Of a stretch of 64,000 bases of DNA, positions 12,227 through 24,400 are shown piece by piece. How positions within the stretch are numbered: the first letter of the stretch is position 1; every line of letters begins with the position of its first letter. The position numbers and the translations under genes are program-made. Origin of the DNA: Trematomus loennbergii (Eukaryota > Chordata > Actinopteri > Perciformes > Nototheniidae); the NCBI GenBank assembly GCA_012861695.1, contig JAAOOA010000130.1:1155851-1219850 (forward strand). The letters run 5' to 3'. The notes beneath the pieces were generated by a model. The model was not told the origin of the DNA, ran no database searches, and was given only the letters and a program-made list of their open reading frames with translations.

Positions 12227-14417
12227 TTAATGAGGCCATATATCCCTTTCAGGGGTTTCCCTCTCCTATAGTGTGTTCTATAGGTTTTAGTGCATGTCAA
12301 TGGTCTGCAAAGGATATCATCCCTGTGTTCCCTCCAGAGGAAGATCAGCAGGAGAGGACTCTTTAAAGTAGAGACACCACATACTGATATACACCTGAAC
12401 ATCAGCAGGAGAGGACTCTTTAAAGTAGAGACTACATACTGATATACACCTGAACATCAGCAGGAGAGGACTCTTTAAAGTAGAGACACTACATACTGAT
12501 ATACACCTGAACATCAGCAGGAGAGGACTCTTTAAAGTAGAGACACTACATACTGATATACACCTGAACATCAGCAGGAGAGGACTCTTTAAAGTAGAGG
12601 CACTACATACTGATATACACCTGAACATCATCAGGAGAGGACTCTTTAAAGTAGAGACACTACATACTGATATACACCTGAACATGAGCAGGAGAGGACT
12701 CTTTAAAGTAGAGACTCTACATACTGATATACACCTGAACATCAGCATGAGAGGACTCTTTAAAGTAGAGACACTACATACTGATATACACCTGAGCATC
12801 AGCAGGAGAGGACTCTTTAAAGTAGAGACACTACATACTGATATACACCTGAGCATCAGCAGGAGAGGACTCTTTAAAGTAGAGACACTACATACTGATA
12901 TACACCTGAGCATCAGCAGGAGAGGACTCTTTAAAGTAGAGACACTACATACTGATATACACCTGAGCATCAGCAGGAGAGGACTCTTTAAAGTAGAGAC
13001 ACTACATACTGATATACACCTGAACATCAGCAGGAGAAGACTCTTTAAAGTAGAGACACTACATACTGATATACACCTGAACATCAGCAGGAGAGGACTC
13101 TTTAAAGTAGAGACACTACATACTGATATACACCTGAACATCAGCAGGAGAGGACTCTTTAAAGTAGAGACACTACATACTGATATACACCTGAACATGA
13201 GCAGGAGAGGACTCTTTAAAGTAGTGACACTACATACTGATATACACCTGAACATCAGCAGGAGAGGACTCTTTAAAGTAGAGACACTACATACTGATAT
13301 ACACCTGAACATCAGCAGGAGAGGACTCTTTAAAGTAGAGACACTACATACTGATATACACCTGAACATCAGCAGGAGAGGACTCTTTAAAGTAGAGACA
13401 CTACATACTGATATACACCTGAACATCAGCAGGAGAGGACTCTTTAAAGTAGAGACACTACATACTGATATACACCTGAACATCAGCAGGAGAGGACTCT
13501 TTAAAGTAGAGACACTACATACTGATATACACCTGAACATCAGCAGGAGAGGACTCTTTAAAGTAGAGACACTACATACTGATATACACCTGAACATCAG
13601 CAGGAGAGGACTCTTTAAAGTAGAGACACTACATACTGATATACACCTGAACATCAGCAGGAGAGGACTCTTTAAAGTAGAGACACTACATACTGATATA
13701 CACCTGAACATCAGCAGGAGAGGACTATTTAAAGTAGAGCCACTACATACTGATATACACCTGAACATCAGCAGGAGAGGACTCTTTAAAGTAGAGACAC
13801 TACATACTGATATACACCTGAACATCAGCAGGAGAGGACTCTTTAAAGTAAAGACACTACATACTGATATACACCTGAACATCAGCAGGACAGGACTCTT
13901 TAAAGTAGAGACACTACATACTGATATACACCTGAACATCAGCAGGAGAGGACTCTTTAAAGTAGAGACACTACATACTGATATACACCTGAACATCAGC
14001 AGGAGAGGACTCTTTAAAGTAGAAACACTACATACTGATATACACCTGAACATCAGCAGGAGAGGACTCTTTAAAGTAGAGACACTACATACTGATATAC
14101 ACCTGAACATCAGCAGGAGAGGACTCTTTAAAGTAGAGACACTACATACTGATATACACCTGAACATGAGCAGGAGAGGACTCTTTAAAGTAGAGACACT
14201 ACATACTGATATACACCTGAACATCAGCAGGAGAGGACTCTTTAAAGTAGAGACACTACATACTGATATACACCTGAACATGAGCAGGAGAGGACTCTTT
14301 AAAGTAGAGACACTACATACTGATATACACCTGAACATCAGCAGGAGAGGACTCTTTAAAGTAGAGACACTACATACTGATATACACCTGAACCTGAGCA
14401 TAACATGTCCTCTTTAA
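12227..14417 (+). mobile_element. TTAA miniature element family B with expanded interior
   Basis: Left end TTAATGAGGCCATAT (12227) and right end, read inverted, TTAAAGAGGACATGTTATGC (14417) are related inverted repeats with TTAA at both borders. The left arm (12246-12341) contains TTTCCCTCTCCTATAGTGTG and AATGGTCTGCAAAGGA. Almost all the interior is the 57-bp array. The same left arm precedes the array at 31714, and the same right end begins the array at 47341. Confidence 0.75.
12342..14398 (+). repeat. 57-bp minisatellite array 3 (about 36 copies)
   Basis: Lies within the family B element. Variant units cluster: GAGCATCAGC at 12794-12968 in four neighbours, and GAACATGAGC at several positions. 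It generates a 694-residue frame on - and a 577-residue frame on +, both pure repeat artefacts. Confidence 0.97.
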
Positions 14418-14639
14418 GTACTGAAGTCCCTTTTGCATGATCAGCACTGGAGAAACAGCAGTGTGAAAACAAGTTTTATTTTACATTTCTCAGTGGGTGT
14501 TGACAGATATTCAATATATTTAATCATGAATCCTTCAGATCTCATCTACTCTGCGCCTCCTGCTGTGATTAAAACTCCTGCTCATAGGGGTAAATACATA
14601 TGGCACACTTAGAGGAAGGACTAACACTCAGAGAATAAG
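14418..14639. other. Intergenic, no feature supported
   Basis: Unique-looking sequence between the array-bearing element and the putative MLKL leader exon. Confidence 0.4.
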
Positions 14640-14735
14640 AGGAAGCAGCCGAGGGAGGAGCTGACAGAAGTTACTTTCATTTTGACACACAACAGGCTAA
14701 ATCCCTCAGACGAGAAACTTTACATCAACTAAAAG
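14640..14735 (+). promoter_or_regulatory. Candidate MLKL promoter / non-coding first exon with IRF-like site
   Basis: The first MLKL coding exon begins with an acceptor (CTCTTTCCAG, ending 17967) six bases before the ATG, so a non-coding exon must lie upstream. A purine-rich leader-like stretch ends at 14735 with AAAAG|GTAAAT, a usable donor. TTTCATTT at 14675-14682 reads AAATGAAA on the other strand, matching the IRF core AANNGAAA. Mammalian MLKL is interferon-inducible, which fits, but the exon assignment is inference. Confidence 0.3.
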
Positions 14736-14989
14736 GTAAATACTGATTTTGTTATAAATCTTATCAACATGTAAACTCCTCTGCAGACGGCTCTGCTTTT
14801 GTCCTCTGGTTCTTGTTCAGTCTTCTGCAGATTCAGCATGTTTACAGTCGTTTCTGTGCAGCCGTACTTACTCACTACAGACTGGTTTTTGCACGTTTGC
14901 TGAAGAGGAACTTTCCTCGCTGGGTGAACTTGTTGAAAACGGATGTAAGAGCCGCAGACTTAACATGGAGTGAAAACTGTACAATAAAT

Positions 14990-15352
14990 ATTACATGTTA
15001 CTTGTTACTTGTTAGACGCTTTTATCCAAAGCGACTTACATACTCAATACTGTGGGCAATCCCCACAGGCAGGGGCGCTTTAAGGGGGTGAAAGGTTAGG
15101 ACGATTCTAAGGGCCCGTGACTGACAGGGGCCCAAACTATTTTAGAACAATAAGAAAAAAAAATTTAAGTAACAAATGTGATATCTTTTCATGGGGCCCA
15201 AAATCCCTGGCGGCGCCGCTGCCCACAGGAGCAATTTGGGGTGAAGTGTCTTGCCCAGGGACACAACGACATGCTGACTGCAGTGGGACTTGAACTTGCT
15301 ACCCCTCATTCAAAGTTCAGCACACTACCCACTGAGCCACAGCCTCCTACAC
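14990..15352 (-). mobile_element. tRNA-derived SINE, interrupted
   Basis: Read on the minus strand from about 15345, GGCTCAGTGGGTAGTG is a pol III A-box-like segment and GTAGCAAGTTCAAGTCCC a B-box-like segment, followed by CCCTGGGCAAGACACTTCAC. The body continues to CGCTTTGGATAAAAGCGTCT near 15010-15040. It is split by the hAT-like insertion at 15070-15221. Confidence 0.75.
15070..15221. mobile_element. 152-bp hAT-type miniature element with perfect 8-bp TSD
   Basis: Starts CAGGGGCGC and ends GGCGCCGCTG, and is flanked by the identical octamer CCCACAGG (15062-15069 and 15222-15229). Eight-base target duplications and CAG...CTG ends are the hAT signature. It has inserted into the SINE, so it is the younger of the two. 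Confidence 0.85.
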
Positions 15353-15364
15353 AGAATGCAAAAC

Positions 15365-15583
15365 GTTTTTAATCTTGTGTTGTCTATTCAAACACCCTTA
15401 GTTGCATTGTAAATGTATAAAATATAGCATAACATTTTTCTTAATTTCTTAAACATATTTCCATCAAATAAGCCTTGATATAAGAACTACAACATGTTAA
15501 CAATGAAATGTAATCACTTACGACATTGATTGATCAGTCTTTTCATGCAGATGCAAATGGGTACTAAAATTGCCTGTGACTAC
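15365..15583. other. Intergenic, no gene seen
   Basis: AT-rich, no supported feature. Confidence 0.4.
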
Positions 15584-16081
15584 CCGATTAGCATCTCTGC
15601 CGATTAGCATCTCTGCCCGATTAGCATCTCTGCCCGATTAGCATCTCTGCCCGATTAGCATCTCTGCCCGATTTCCATCTCTGCCCGATTAGCATCTCTG
15701 CATCTCTACCCGATTTGCATCTCTGCCCGATTAGCATCTCTGCCCGATTAGCATCTCTGCCCGATTTCCATCTCTGCCCGATTAGCATCTCTGCATCTCT
15801 ACCCGATTAGCATCTCTGCCCGATTAGCATCTCTGCCCGATTAGCATCTCTGCCCGATTAGCATCTCTGCCCGATTTCCATCTCTGCCCGATTAGCATCT
15901 CTGCCCGATTAGCATCTCTGCCCGATTAGCATCTCTGCCCGATTTCCATCTCTGCCCGATTAGCATCTCTGCCCGATTAGCATCTCTGCCCGATTAGCAT
16001 CTCTGCCCGATTAGCATCTCTGCCCGATTAGCATCTCTGCCCGATTAGCATCTCTGCCCGATTAGCATCTCTGCCCGATTT
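15584..16081 (+). repeat. 17-bp tandem repeat (about 29 copies)
   Basis: Head-to-tail CCCGATTAGCATCTCTG units. Two recurrent variants occur (GATTTCCATCTCTG, and a shortened GCATCTCTAC), and they recur in the same order at about 15663-15720 and 15763-15810, showing that multi-unit blocks were duplicated. The array abuts the foldback at 16083 and may be its expanded edge, since the next sequence continues CCCGATTTGCATTGCGC. Confidence 0.95.
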
Positions 16082-16082
16082 G

Positions 16083-16762
16083 CATTGCGCAAGCGCGAGA
16101 TGGTCCGCCATATTGGAGAGCTACATACGGCTCTCACTACCCAATCTGCCGCCCTGCCCTATCTGCTGTGCGCATGTGCGAGATGGTCCGCCATATTGGA
16201 CAACTCCGTACGGCAACCCAACTAGGACACTTGACACAGTGGCTTTTGGAAAAGCACACAAAGAAAACTCCAAAAACCGAGAGAGATGAGTTATTGTTAT
16301 TACAACGTGACTTCACTATTATTTACCAACTCTTTTTATTGGGTTCTTTTATTTGGGATTTAACTTCTGTTAGACAGCTATATGCCATACATGTTTGCAT
16401 ACATTCACAGTAAAAATGTATTCAGTATGATAGCTGTCTAACAGAAGTTAAATCCATTTCTCACTTATTCTGACAATCTACTTAACCCCAAATAAAAGAA
16501 CCCAATAAAAAGAGTTGTTCGTTGTAATAACAATAACTCATCTCTCTCGGTTTTTGTGTGCTTTGCCAAACGCCACTGTGTCAAATGTCCTAGTTGGGTT
16601 GCCGTACGGAGTTGTGCAATATGGCGGACCATCTCGCACATGCGCACTGCAGATAGGGCAGGGCGGCAGATCGGGTAGTGACAACGGCAACCCAAATAGG
16701 ACACTTGACGTTTAGAAGGCTCCCCAATTTGCATTGCGCATGCGCGAGTCATAAACGTCTCA
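16083..16762. mobile_element. Foldback (long inverted repeat) element
   Basis: The segment from GATGGTCCGCCATATTGGAC (about 16181) through TTTAACTTCTGTTAGACAGC (about 16360-16379) is repeated in reverse at 16428-16640 (GCTGTCTAACAGAAGTTAAA ... TATGGCGGACCATCTCGCAC). The loop is about 50 bp. The outer edges both carry GCATTGCGCA with GCGCGAG, at about 16082 and 16731. No coding capacity. Confidence 0.85.
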
Positions 16763-17967
16763 GAGATGGGATGCCAGAAGGTGCTCAGCTATATATATAT
16801 ATGTTGTTTTACTATAAAGTAAATGTAATATTATTTAGTCTTATTATAAGTTAGTAAAAGTAGTTTTATGCTTTTATTTTGAAGGTGTATTGGGGCACCT
16901 GGTGTAATTGTATATACTGGAGACAGGTGGTGGTGGGAGCAGAGCACCAGTATGGCATCTGGTTTTGACCAGGGCACGAGGAGGCCACAGGAAAGGCACA
17001 GGGAAAGAGTGTTGAACCTCTGTTCGTTGCATATTGATATAGGAATAAACCATAAATAGAAAAGTAAAACAGAAAATGAACTTAAAAGTAAACGCCCGCT
17101 GGGGTTCAATGATCGAAGTCCAGGCAAGAGTCCTTTCTGTGCAAGGGTTAGGGTTACATTACATTAATAATTGTAATTGTATTTTAATCTAGCAGCTTGC
17201 TTTACACCTTGATAATGCAAATAGTGTGGTATCAAAAACAAAGGAGCAATACAAAAAAGACATTTAAATCAAAATGAAGGGAAATGGATCTTAAAGCCAA
17301 CACAGTTCATGTGTCACTCAAAGTGCTGTTTGACGCCGCTCTGCCACTCCAACATCCAATCACAGAGCTTGAGAACTACTCACGGGGTTTGTCAAACAAA
17401 GCACATGGTGTAGTCCCAAACGATAGCTGAGGATTCTGGGTAGTGTAGTGTCTTCTGCCATCCTAAACTCCGAAAAAATATTTGTTTCTCCGAATCAAAG
17501 GGGAAAAACACAAAAGCATTGCACACAATTTAAACCAATCAATGTTGTAATTAACAAGATAATCTGGTGTTTTTTAGTTGATGAGTAGTGGAGATATCAC
17601 TGTCAAATCAATCAACAGTAAAGAGAATACTTACTTCCGGGTGTACAATTCTCCGTTATCCAATGGGAATGGACGCTCACATTGCCTTTAACAGCCGCCG
17701 ACACAAACGAATGCCGTGCTCCCATGAGCGTCAAATCCCGCCGCAGATGGGAATACATTGCAATCAGTTGAAAGCTCTTTGCGTCCCTTTATGAAGCTGA
17801 AGGAGCCTCGGAGCGTCCCAACTGCACGGGACCCTGGCCAAGCGTCGCTCCTGGACGTTTATGGAGTGAGAGTGTGTTGTGCGTACCAGTTATGTGCACC
17901 CCTGCCTATAATATTGTTAAAATATAGTATAATAGTTGACCTTTAATCGATTCCCCCCTCTTTCCAG
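16763..17967. other. Upstream / leader intron of MLKL
   Basis: No coding exon recognised. ATAGTTGACCTTTAAT at about 17931-17946 resembles the truncated right end of a TTAA-type miniature element, probably spanning part of 17640-17946. A pyrimidine tract CCCCCCTCTTTCCAG leads into the first coding exon. Confidence 0.5.
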
Positions 17968-17973
17968 CTGCTC

Positions 17974-18421
17974 ATGGACAACATTGAATTAATCGCGTCC
18001 ATCGCCTCCCAGATCTACTCCCTGGTGGAGAATGTGAAGGCCAACAAGAAGCGATGCCGTCGTGTTTGCGATCGCGTCAAAGCTCTGGAGCATCTGGTGA
18101 AGTCCATCCAGCAGAGAAAGAAGGGACAAACCTCTGCAGACGTAGAACGATGCCTCAAGGAACTCTCCATCACTCTGCAATCAGCGAAGGAGGTCATGGA
18201 GAAATACTGCGGGGCATCTTTTATGATGCGAGTGCTGAAGTCCGGCAGCCACGAAGACGAGTTCAACAGCTTGAACGACCTGCTCAACGACGCCTTCCAG
18301 GTCCTTTCAGGATCTCTGCAGGTGGAGCAAGGCAACGTCCTGCTGAAGGGGTTTGAACAATCCACCAGGGAGAAAGAGGACGAGCTGGACAGGAAGCAGG
18401 ATGACAGCGAGCTGAAGATAC
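17974..18421 (+). CDS. mlkl: MLKL exon 1: N-terminal helical bundle
   Basis: 448 nt, residues 1-149 and one base of the next codon; donor GAT AC|GTGAGG. Start chosen at 17974: the acceptor lies just upstream and the protein aligns from its first residue with MLKL. Contains the conserved Cys/Lys-rich helix ([20 protein letters not shown]) and the SGSLQ...F-Q helix. This four-helix bundle is the membrane-disrupting part in studied MLKLs. Confidence 0.93.
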
Positions 18422-21400
18422 GTGAGGGCAAACTGATGGTGGCTTTGTAGAGTTTCAGAACCTTGATTTGTGTTCGAACTTCCAGGTAGAGCGTAATTGC
18501 AATTACTTTGCATAGCATCATTAGCTTTATCAACTTTAGCTTGCCAAATAAACGTTTGTAAGATGTTCTAAATGTACTTTCATTATAACACTTCTTCCAG
18601 GTAACAAACTAACCATTTAGATTACTAATAAGTGAATAGTTATTCATATAAAACATATTTGGCAATTTAAGGCAATACTTTGAGATTTTAAAGCAGGGGT
18701 GGGGAACCTCCGGCCCCCGGGCCGTATACGGCCCGCCAGACCATTTGGTACGGCCCTCGAGGTAATTTATAAACACACGCAAAAAAGAAAAAAATTAAAG
18801 AAATCTAGACCGCAAAAAAATTAAACAAGCGAGTGCCTGTTTTCCCTGGCCAAGGTCAGGGTCCTTGAACACAACACGAGCCTAACGTGTCATCACGTGG
18901 TATATGTCTCGTCTGACAGGGTGTATGGAGCTAATTTCCTGCCATAACTCCACAAACAAACTAAACAGGTTTTACTAATGCCTCATGATTCACTAACAAA
19001 CACAATGTGGTTTGCAAATACAAAACACCATCTACAAACTAATGCATTTAGTTTTGCAAAGAAAAAACGTATCTATCAAATAAACACATAACATTTTTCT
19101 AATAAATCATGTTTCAGAGACAAATTCAGCATAGGTTTTACAAGTACACACACTTTTTTTACAAGTACAAAACTTTTTCTTCTCACGGCGGAATATTACT
19201 GCCAAAAGTCACGTGACTTGGCAGTAATATTCCGCCGTGGCTGGCTCATACACAGTCACACATGCTCACTCACACATGCTCCACGGCAGCAGGGGCGCTA
19301 CTGAGTCCATTGGGAAGGCGGGAGGTTGAGCAGAGCATGGAACAGCCCTTGCCAGCCTGATGACAGCGGTGTTTCTATGGAGCTATTTCAGGGTCATAAC
19401 TTTTGATCATTCAAAAAATATAATTTATTAGAAAGTTCACGTTTTTATCCTGAACTTTGAAAAATACAATGAAGTATTCAAACCAAAAATAAGTATTTGA
19501 AATCATTTTTCAGGTTGAATATTATTTTGATTCAGTTCAGCAATTTTTTTAAATAAAATATTTATTTTCATATTTCACTTGTATACATATTTTGATATTT
19601 GAATCCTTATTTTTTTTCAGTTGCAGATTTTACGTTTTCAGATTCAAAACAATTATTTTTTCGCTTTCAGATCTTTTTTTTTGCTTTCAAACTTTTGGCC
19701 CTGATGTTGCTTGGGGGGGGGGGGCGGGGCTTAACGGAACTTTGACGCTGGTATCAGTTTTGTTTACCACCAATCACGGGAGTAATGTGTGTAGAAAGTA
19801 TTGAGTTATATTTCTCGCGCTACGTAACATCCATGAAGGCAACATGACAGAGGGAGGCCTGTCACTCAGGATGCCAAACTACTCTTTGGTAAGCCCCGCC
19901 CCCCCCCAAGCAACATCAGGGCCAAAAGTTTGAAAGCGAAAAAAAACGATCTGAAAGCGAAAAGAAAAAAAATGATCTGAAAGTGAAAAACGATCTGAAG
20001 GTGAAAGCAATGTGAAACATGAAAAAAACAAGATTTGAAACTGAAAAAATAATTGTTTTGAATCTGAAAACGTAAAATCTGCAACTGAAAAAAATGTGAA
20101 ATATGAAAATAAATATTTTATTCAAAAAAATTGCTGAACTGAATCAAAATAATATTCAACCTGAAAAATGATTTCAAATACTTATTTTTGGTTTGAATAC
20201 TTCATTGTATTTTTCAAAGTTCAGGATAAAAACGTGAACTTTCACATAAATTGTATTTTTTTTTGAATGATTAAAACTTATGACCCTGAAATAGCTCCTT
20301 AGAAACACCGCTGTCATCAGGCTGGCAAGGGCTGTTCCATGCTCTGCTCAACCTCCCGCCTTCCCAATGGACTCAGTAGCGCCCCCTGCTGCCGTGGAGC
20401 ATGTGTGAGTGAGCATGTGTGAGTGTGTATGAGCCAGCCACGGCGGAATATTACTGCCAAAAGTCACGTGAGTGAGTCACGTGACTTTTGGCAGTAATAT
20501 TCCGCCATGAGAAGAAAAAGTTTTGTACTTGTAAAAAAAAGTGTTGTACTTGTAAAAAAAATGTGTGTACTTGTAAAACCTAAGCTGAATTTGTCTCTGA
20601 AACATGATTTATTAGAAAAATGTTATGTGTTTATTTGATAGATACGTTTTTTTCTTTGCAAAACTAAATGCATTAGTTTGTAGATGGTGTTTTGTATTTG
20701 CAAACCACATTGTGTTTGTTAGTGAATCATGAGGCATTAGTAAAACCTGTTTAGTTTGTTTGTGGAGTTATGGCAGGAAATGAGCTCCATAGGGTTGCAG
20801 TTATGCCGGAGAGCACCAGAACGCCACAGTTTGTGCGTGGCTCTGTCTTTAGTTGTAAGCCCAGTGGCGATCTGCTCATCTGTCATACTGATCATACAGT
20901 CAATAACTTTGTTGTTATTAGCATCTGGTTAGCTAGCTATGCTAACGAATATAAGAAGCTTTTTCTACAACCAGTGAGGTAAAGGCACATCTTTATATGA
21001 TCATGAAAAAATAAGAGAATAAAGTAAACAGGTATAAAATTCTATATGACAGTTAAAAAAAGTTGTTATTAATAAACAAGAATACAGTTTGAAAGGGAGT
21101 GATTTGTAAAATATCCATAAAGAAAAATAAATCTGCTTACAGTTCTGTTTCATATGGGTGTTGAGAGATGTATCCATAGATCTCTTAATGTTGCTCTCAA
21201 AGTGCACCAGATTGATGCTTTTAACTTCAACATTTAAAAAAAAATCTTCCCGGGGAGTATGCCCCCCGGACCCCCCTAGAGGAGGTTAGGTCCACCCCCC
21301 ACTTAAATCATGTTTACATGGATAGGAAACTAAATACATTTGCACACATCTTGTGTCCATATCTTTTGTTTTGGTGGTCATGCCACACCGTGCACGTGCA

Positions 21401-24400
21401 TGCAACCGTGCACGTGCATGCATGCGCGAGTCATGGTAAGATATCTGGATTAAGAGGTTGCTTTTTCTTTGCACAACATGAAAGAAAGGCCAAATGAATG
21501 GGCTGTGATTTTAGTATTTTTAAGCAGAGGTCAATAATTTGTACGGCCCTCGGAGGATGTTGAAAAAATGTAAATGGCCCTTGAACGGCATGAACAGTAG
21601 ACACAATAGGTAACATACGATAACCTTCCTGTTAGATAGGTAGTTAATTTAAGCTAGCTTGTAAAGCACATAACTAATGTTTGCTTGCCATCTTGATAGG
21701 TATAGTTATCGTTGCTAGCCAGCTTGTTAGATAGCTAACATTTGCTAGTTAGATAGAAAGCTAACATTCGCTAGCTTAATAGCCCGCTTTATTTAATTTG
21801 AAGTTTAAAGGTCCCCTATTATCCTCTTTATGAACAATATATTATAGGTCTCAGATATATACAGAACCTGTCTCTGATTGGCTGAAACACCAAACAGATA
21901 ATTGCAGCATCCCATAATCCCCTCTGTTTCAGCCCTGTTCCAAAAGTGCTGATTATGTGTCTGTAGCTTTAAATGCTAATGAGCTGCTGCTGGCCACGCC
22001 CCTCTGAGAGATGGTTAGTTTAAAAAAACACAATGTTGCTCTAGGAGGAGATTCAGGTGATAAGGTGGGGGGGGGGGGGTTACCTTGGTTGGTTATTGGG
22101 TAATGGTTGCAAAACCCAAAATACATTGTGCCATCACAAAGTGACATAAAATGACATCCCTCTGTAAGATATTGTGTGAAATCAGGGCAGGAAATTGGTG
22201 CATTATTGTTGTCTGTTTTGCTTTATAAGTGTTTGTTTGTTCCTCAGTTCTACTGCAGTATATGGAGGAGCAGCAGAAGCTAGCACACAAGTTGCAGGAA
22301 GACATTATTAAGGTCTTGAAAGTCTGTGAGTAGAGCATATACATACATATCATATACATAATAATCAATACGTCAGAACCAGTGGCGAGCCGTGACTTTT
22401 ATACCTAGGCCCTCTGACACCCCCCTTGCCTCGAAAAAAAAAAAAGAGTTTTACGTCACAGCGTATACTTCAGCGGAATATCAAAACAACGGCCCGGGGT
22501 GCAAAACACATCAATGACAGCGACCCTCTACCACACAAAACAACACCATTTATATAAACACCTATCATGACAGGGCACCCACAGCCAAGTAACAATTACA
22601 AATGAATGAAGTCGGCACGGCGGCCCACATTGAAAATGACTTAGGCCTACCTTTGATGATCAAATCACTGAAACACAAAGTCCATCCTCCTGTCCTTTTG
22701 GATGAAGCACTTGATGGCGGGTCATGCAGCTGATCCTTTGCCACTCCAGTTTATCATTGTAACTCAATCTTGAAAATGACTCGGTTAATAATTTCGCAAC
22801 GATGTAATCACTATCACTGAAATGAGCCATCATGAACGAACTTATGCTAATTATACATCTATTGATCATAAATCTATCGATTAGATTTATGATTAGAAAA
22901 TTATAAAAGTAGGGTAGACATGTGGATATTATCCGGCTGAACAAAACGTGCATTTATCAAACAGGTTCGTTTTCCCACAGACCTTATTTGGAGCTATTTT
23001 CCAAAATCCTATGGAGAAATCCCATTGCTTTTTTATCGAGGGAACCCATGCGCAGCTTACTTCCGGTTTTAGGACGCGTCACTGCACACTTTATACACAT
23101 GCATAAACTTCACAGCGGGCGGAACTTGTCATAAAGTCCGCGAAAATAAAGCCCACCCATTTAGAGGGAAGATGATTGGTCAATTGTACTGTCATTTGAC
23201 ATTACTCTCTCATTGAGTTACTATAGCTGGCCCTCTGTGAATGTACAGAGGGACCACCAAGCTCTCCCGTCTCACATAACTCGCAGAGACGGCATTTAAC
23301 CCTTCACATTCCAACAGAAACTGAACAGGCAGATTCGAAAAATGTATTTATTTGGAAATGTTATTTTAAATACAATTAAAAAAAGTTATTTTGTTAAAAC
23401 TAAAATATAACTAAAAAAGAATTTAAAAAAAAAATATTTAATTCTTTTTAGAGGGCCCTGACGGCTCGCCACTGGTCAGAACATTTTGAATTGCCTTGTT
23501 GTTGAAACCTACTAGCTAACTATTTGGTTAGCTAAAACCAGAGCTAAAAGAGATAGAATAATGGATTTACATTACAAATCCTGACCCAAACTATGAACCA
23601 TGTTTTCACAGTGGAGAAGCCCTACGATGTGGGCATCCAGATCATCAAACAGCAGGATCTTAAATACGAGCATGTTGACGGCCTGACCAAGAAGCCCTTC
23701 AGGACAACGCCAACCTCAGAGGTCTACAGAGGAGAGTACCGTAGTTTCCCAGTGGCCATCAAGAGATACACTGACCCTGCGACCACCAACATAAGGTCTG
23801 TGCACATTTCACGACAATACCAATTTCCTTTTTCCTAATTGCATTCATCATTTTGTTCTTTTGGTGGATTTATTCACCTTTAAGACAAGCTGGAGGAGAT
23901 ACAGCATGTCTGTTACCGTTCCTTTTTTTTTCCTTCTTCCTCCATGCCACTGACATATAGGGAGGTGGAAAAGATGTTTCGAAAAGGATGTGGAAACCAT
24001 GAAAGCGTTTCAGTCGCCCAACATCCTGCGAATGTTTGGCATCTGTTTCAAGGATGAGACGGGTGAGTGGACTGTAGCATATACAATTCTGAATATAGAG
24101 TGGTGCAGCAATGAGTCCTCAAACCCGGAAATGAGTCAGCATTGTAGCTTGTCTGATTTTCTTGTCTTAAAGTCAAGGTCTGTGGTTAACACAAGCTGAA
24201 GAGACTTTGGTTCTTAGACACAAAATACATCAGTAAATACCCACTGGAGAATGTCCTAAAACTAAAATATGACTAAATAAGAGTAATACACGTCATCCCT
24301 GTGAACATTAGCTGCCTTTAGCTTAGCAGTGGTGACGTGAAGTCATGTGACCGTGCTGTAGTTCCTTTATAGCCCAACATTAGCCTCCTTTAGCTTAGCG

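Noticed and set aside
12317..14401. 694-residue minus-strand frame with a 19-residue repeat (and a 577-residue plus-strand counterpart)
   Set aside because: It is the 57-bp minisatellite read in frame; 57 is divisible by three so both strands stay open. No conserved N- or C-terminus, and the same peptide appears at every array regardless of context.
14813..15091. 92-residue frame upstream of MLKL
   Set aside because: No start context, splice fit or recognisable family; its right part runs into a SINE.
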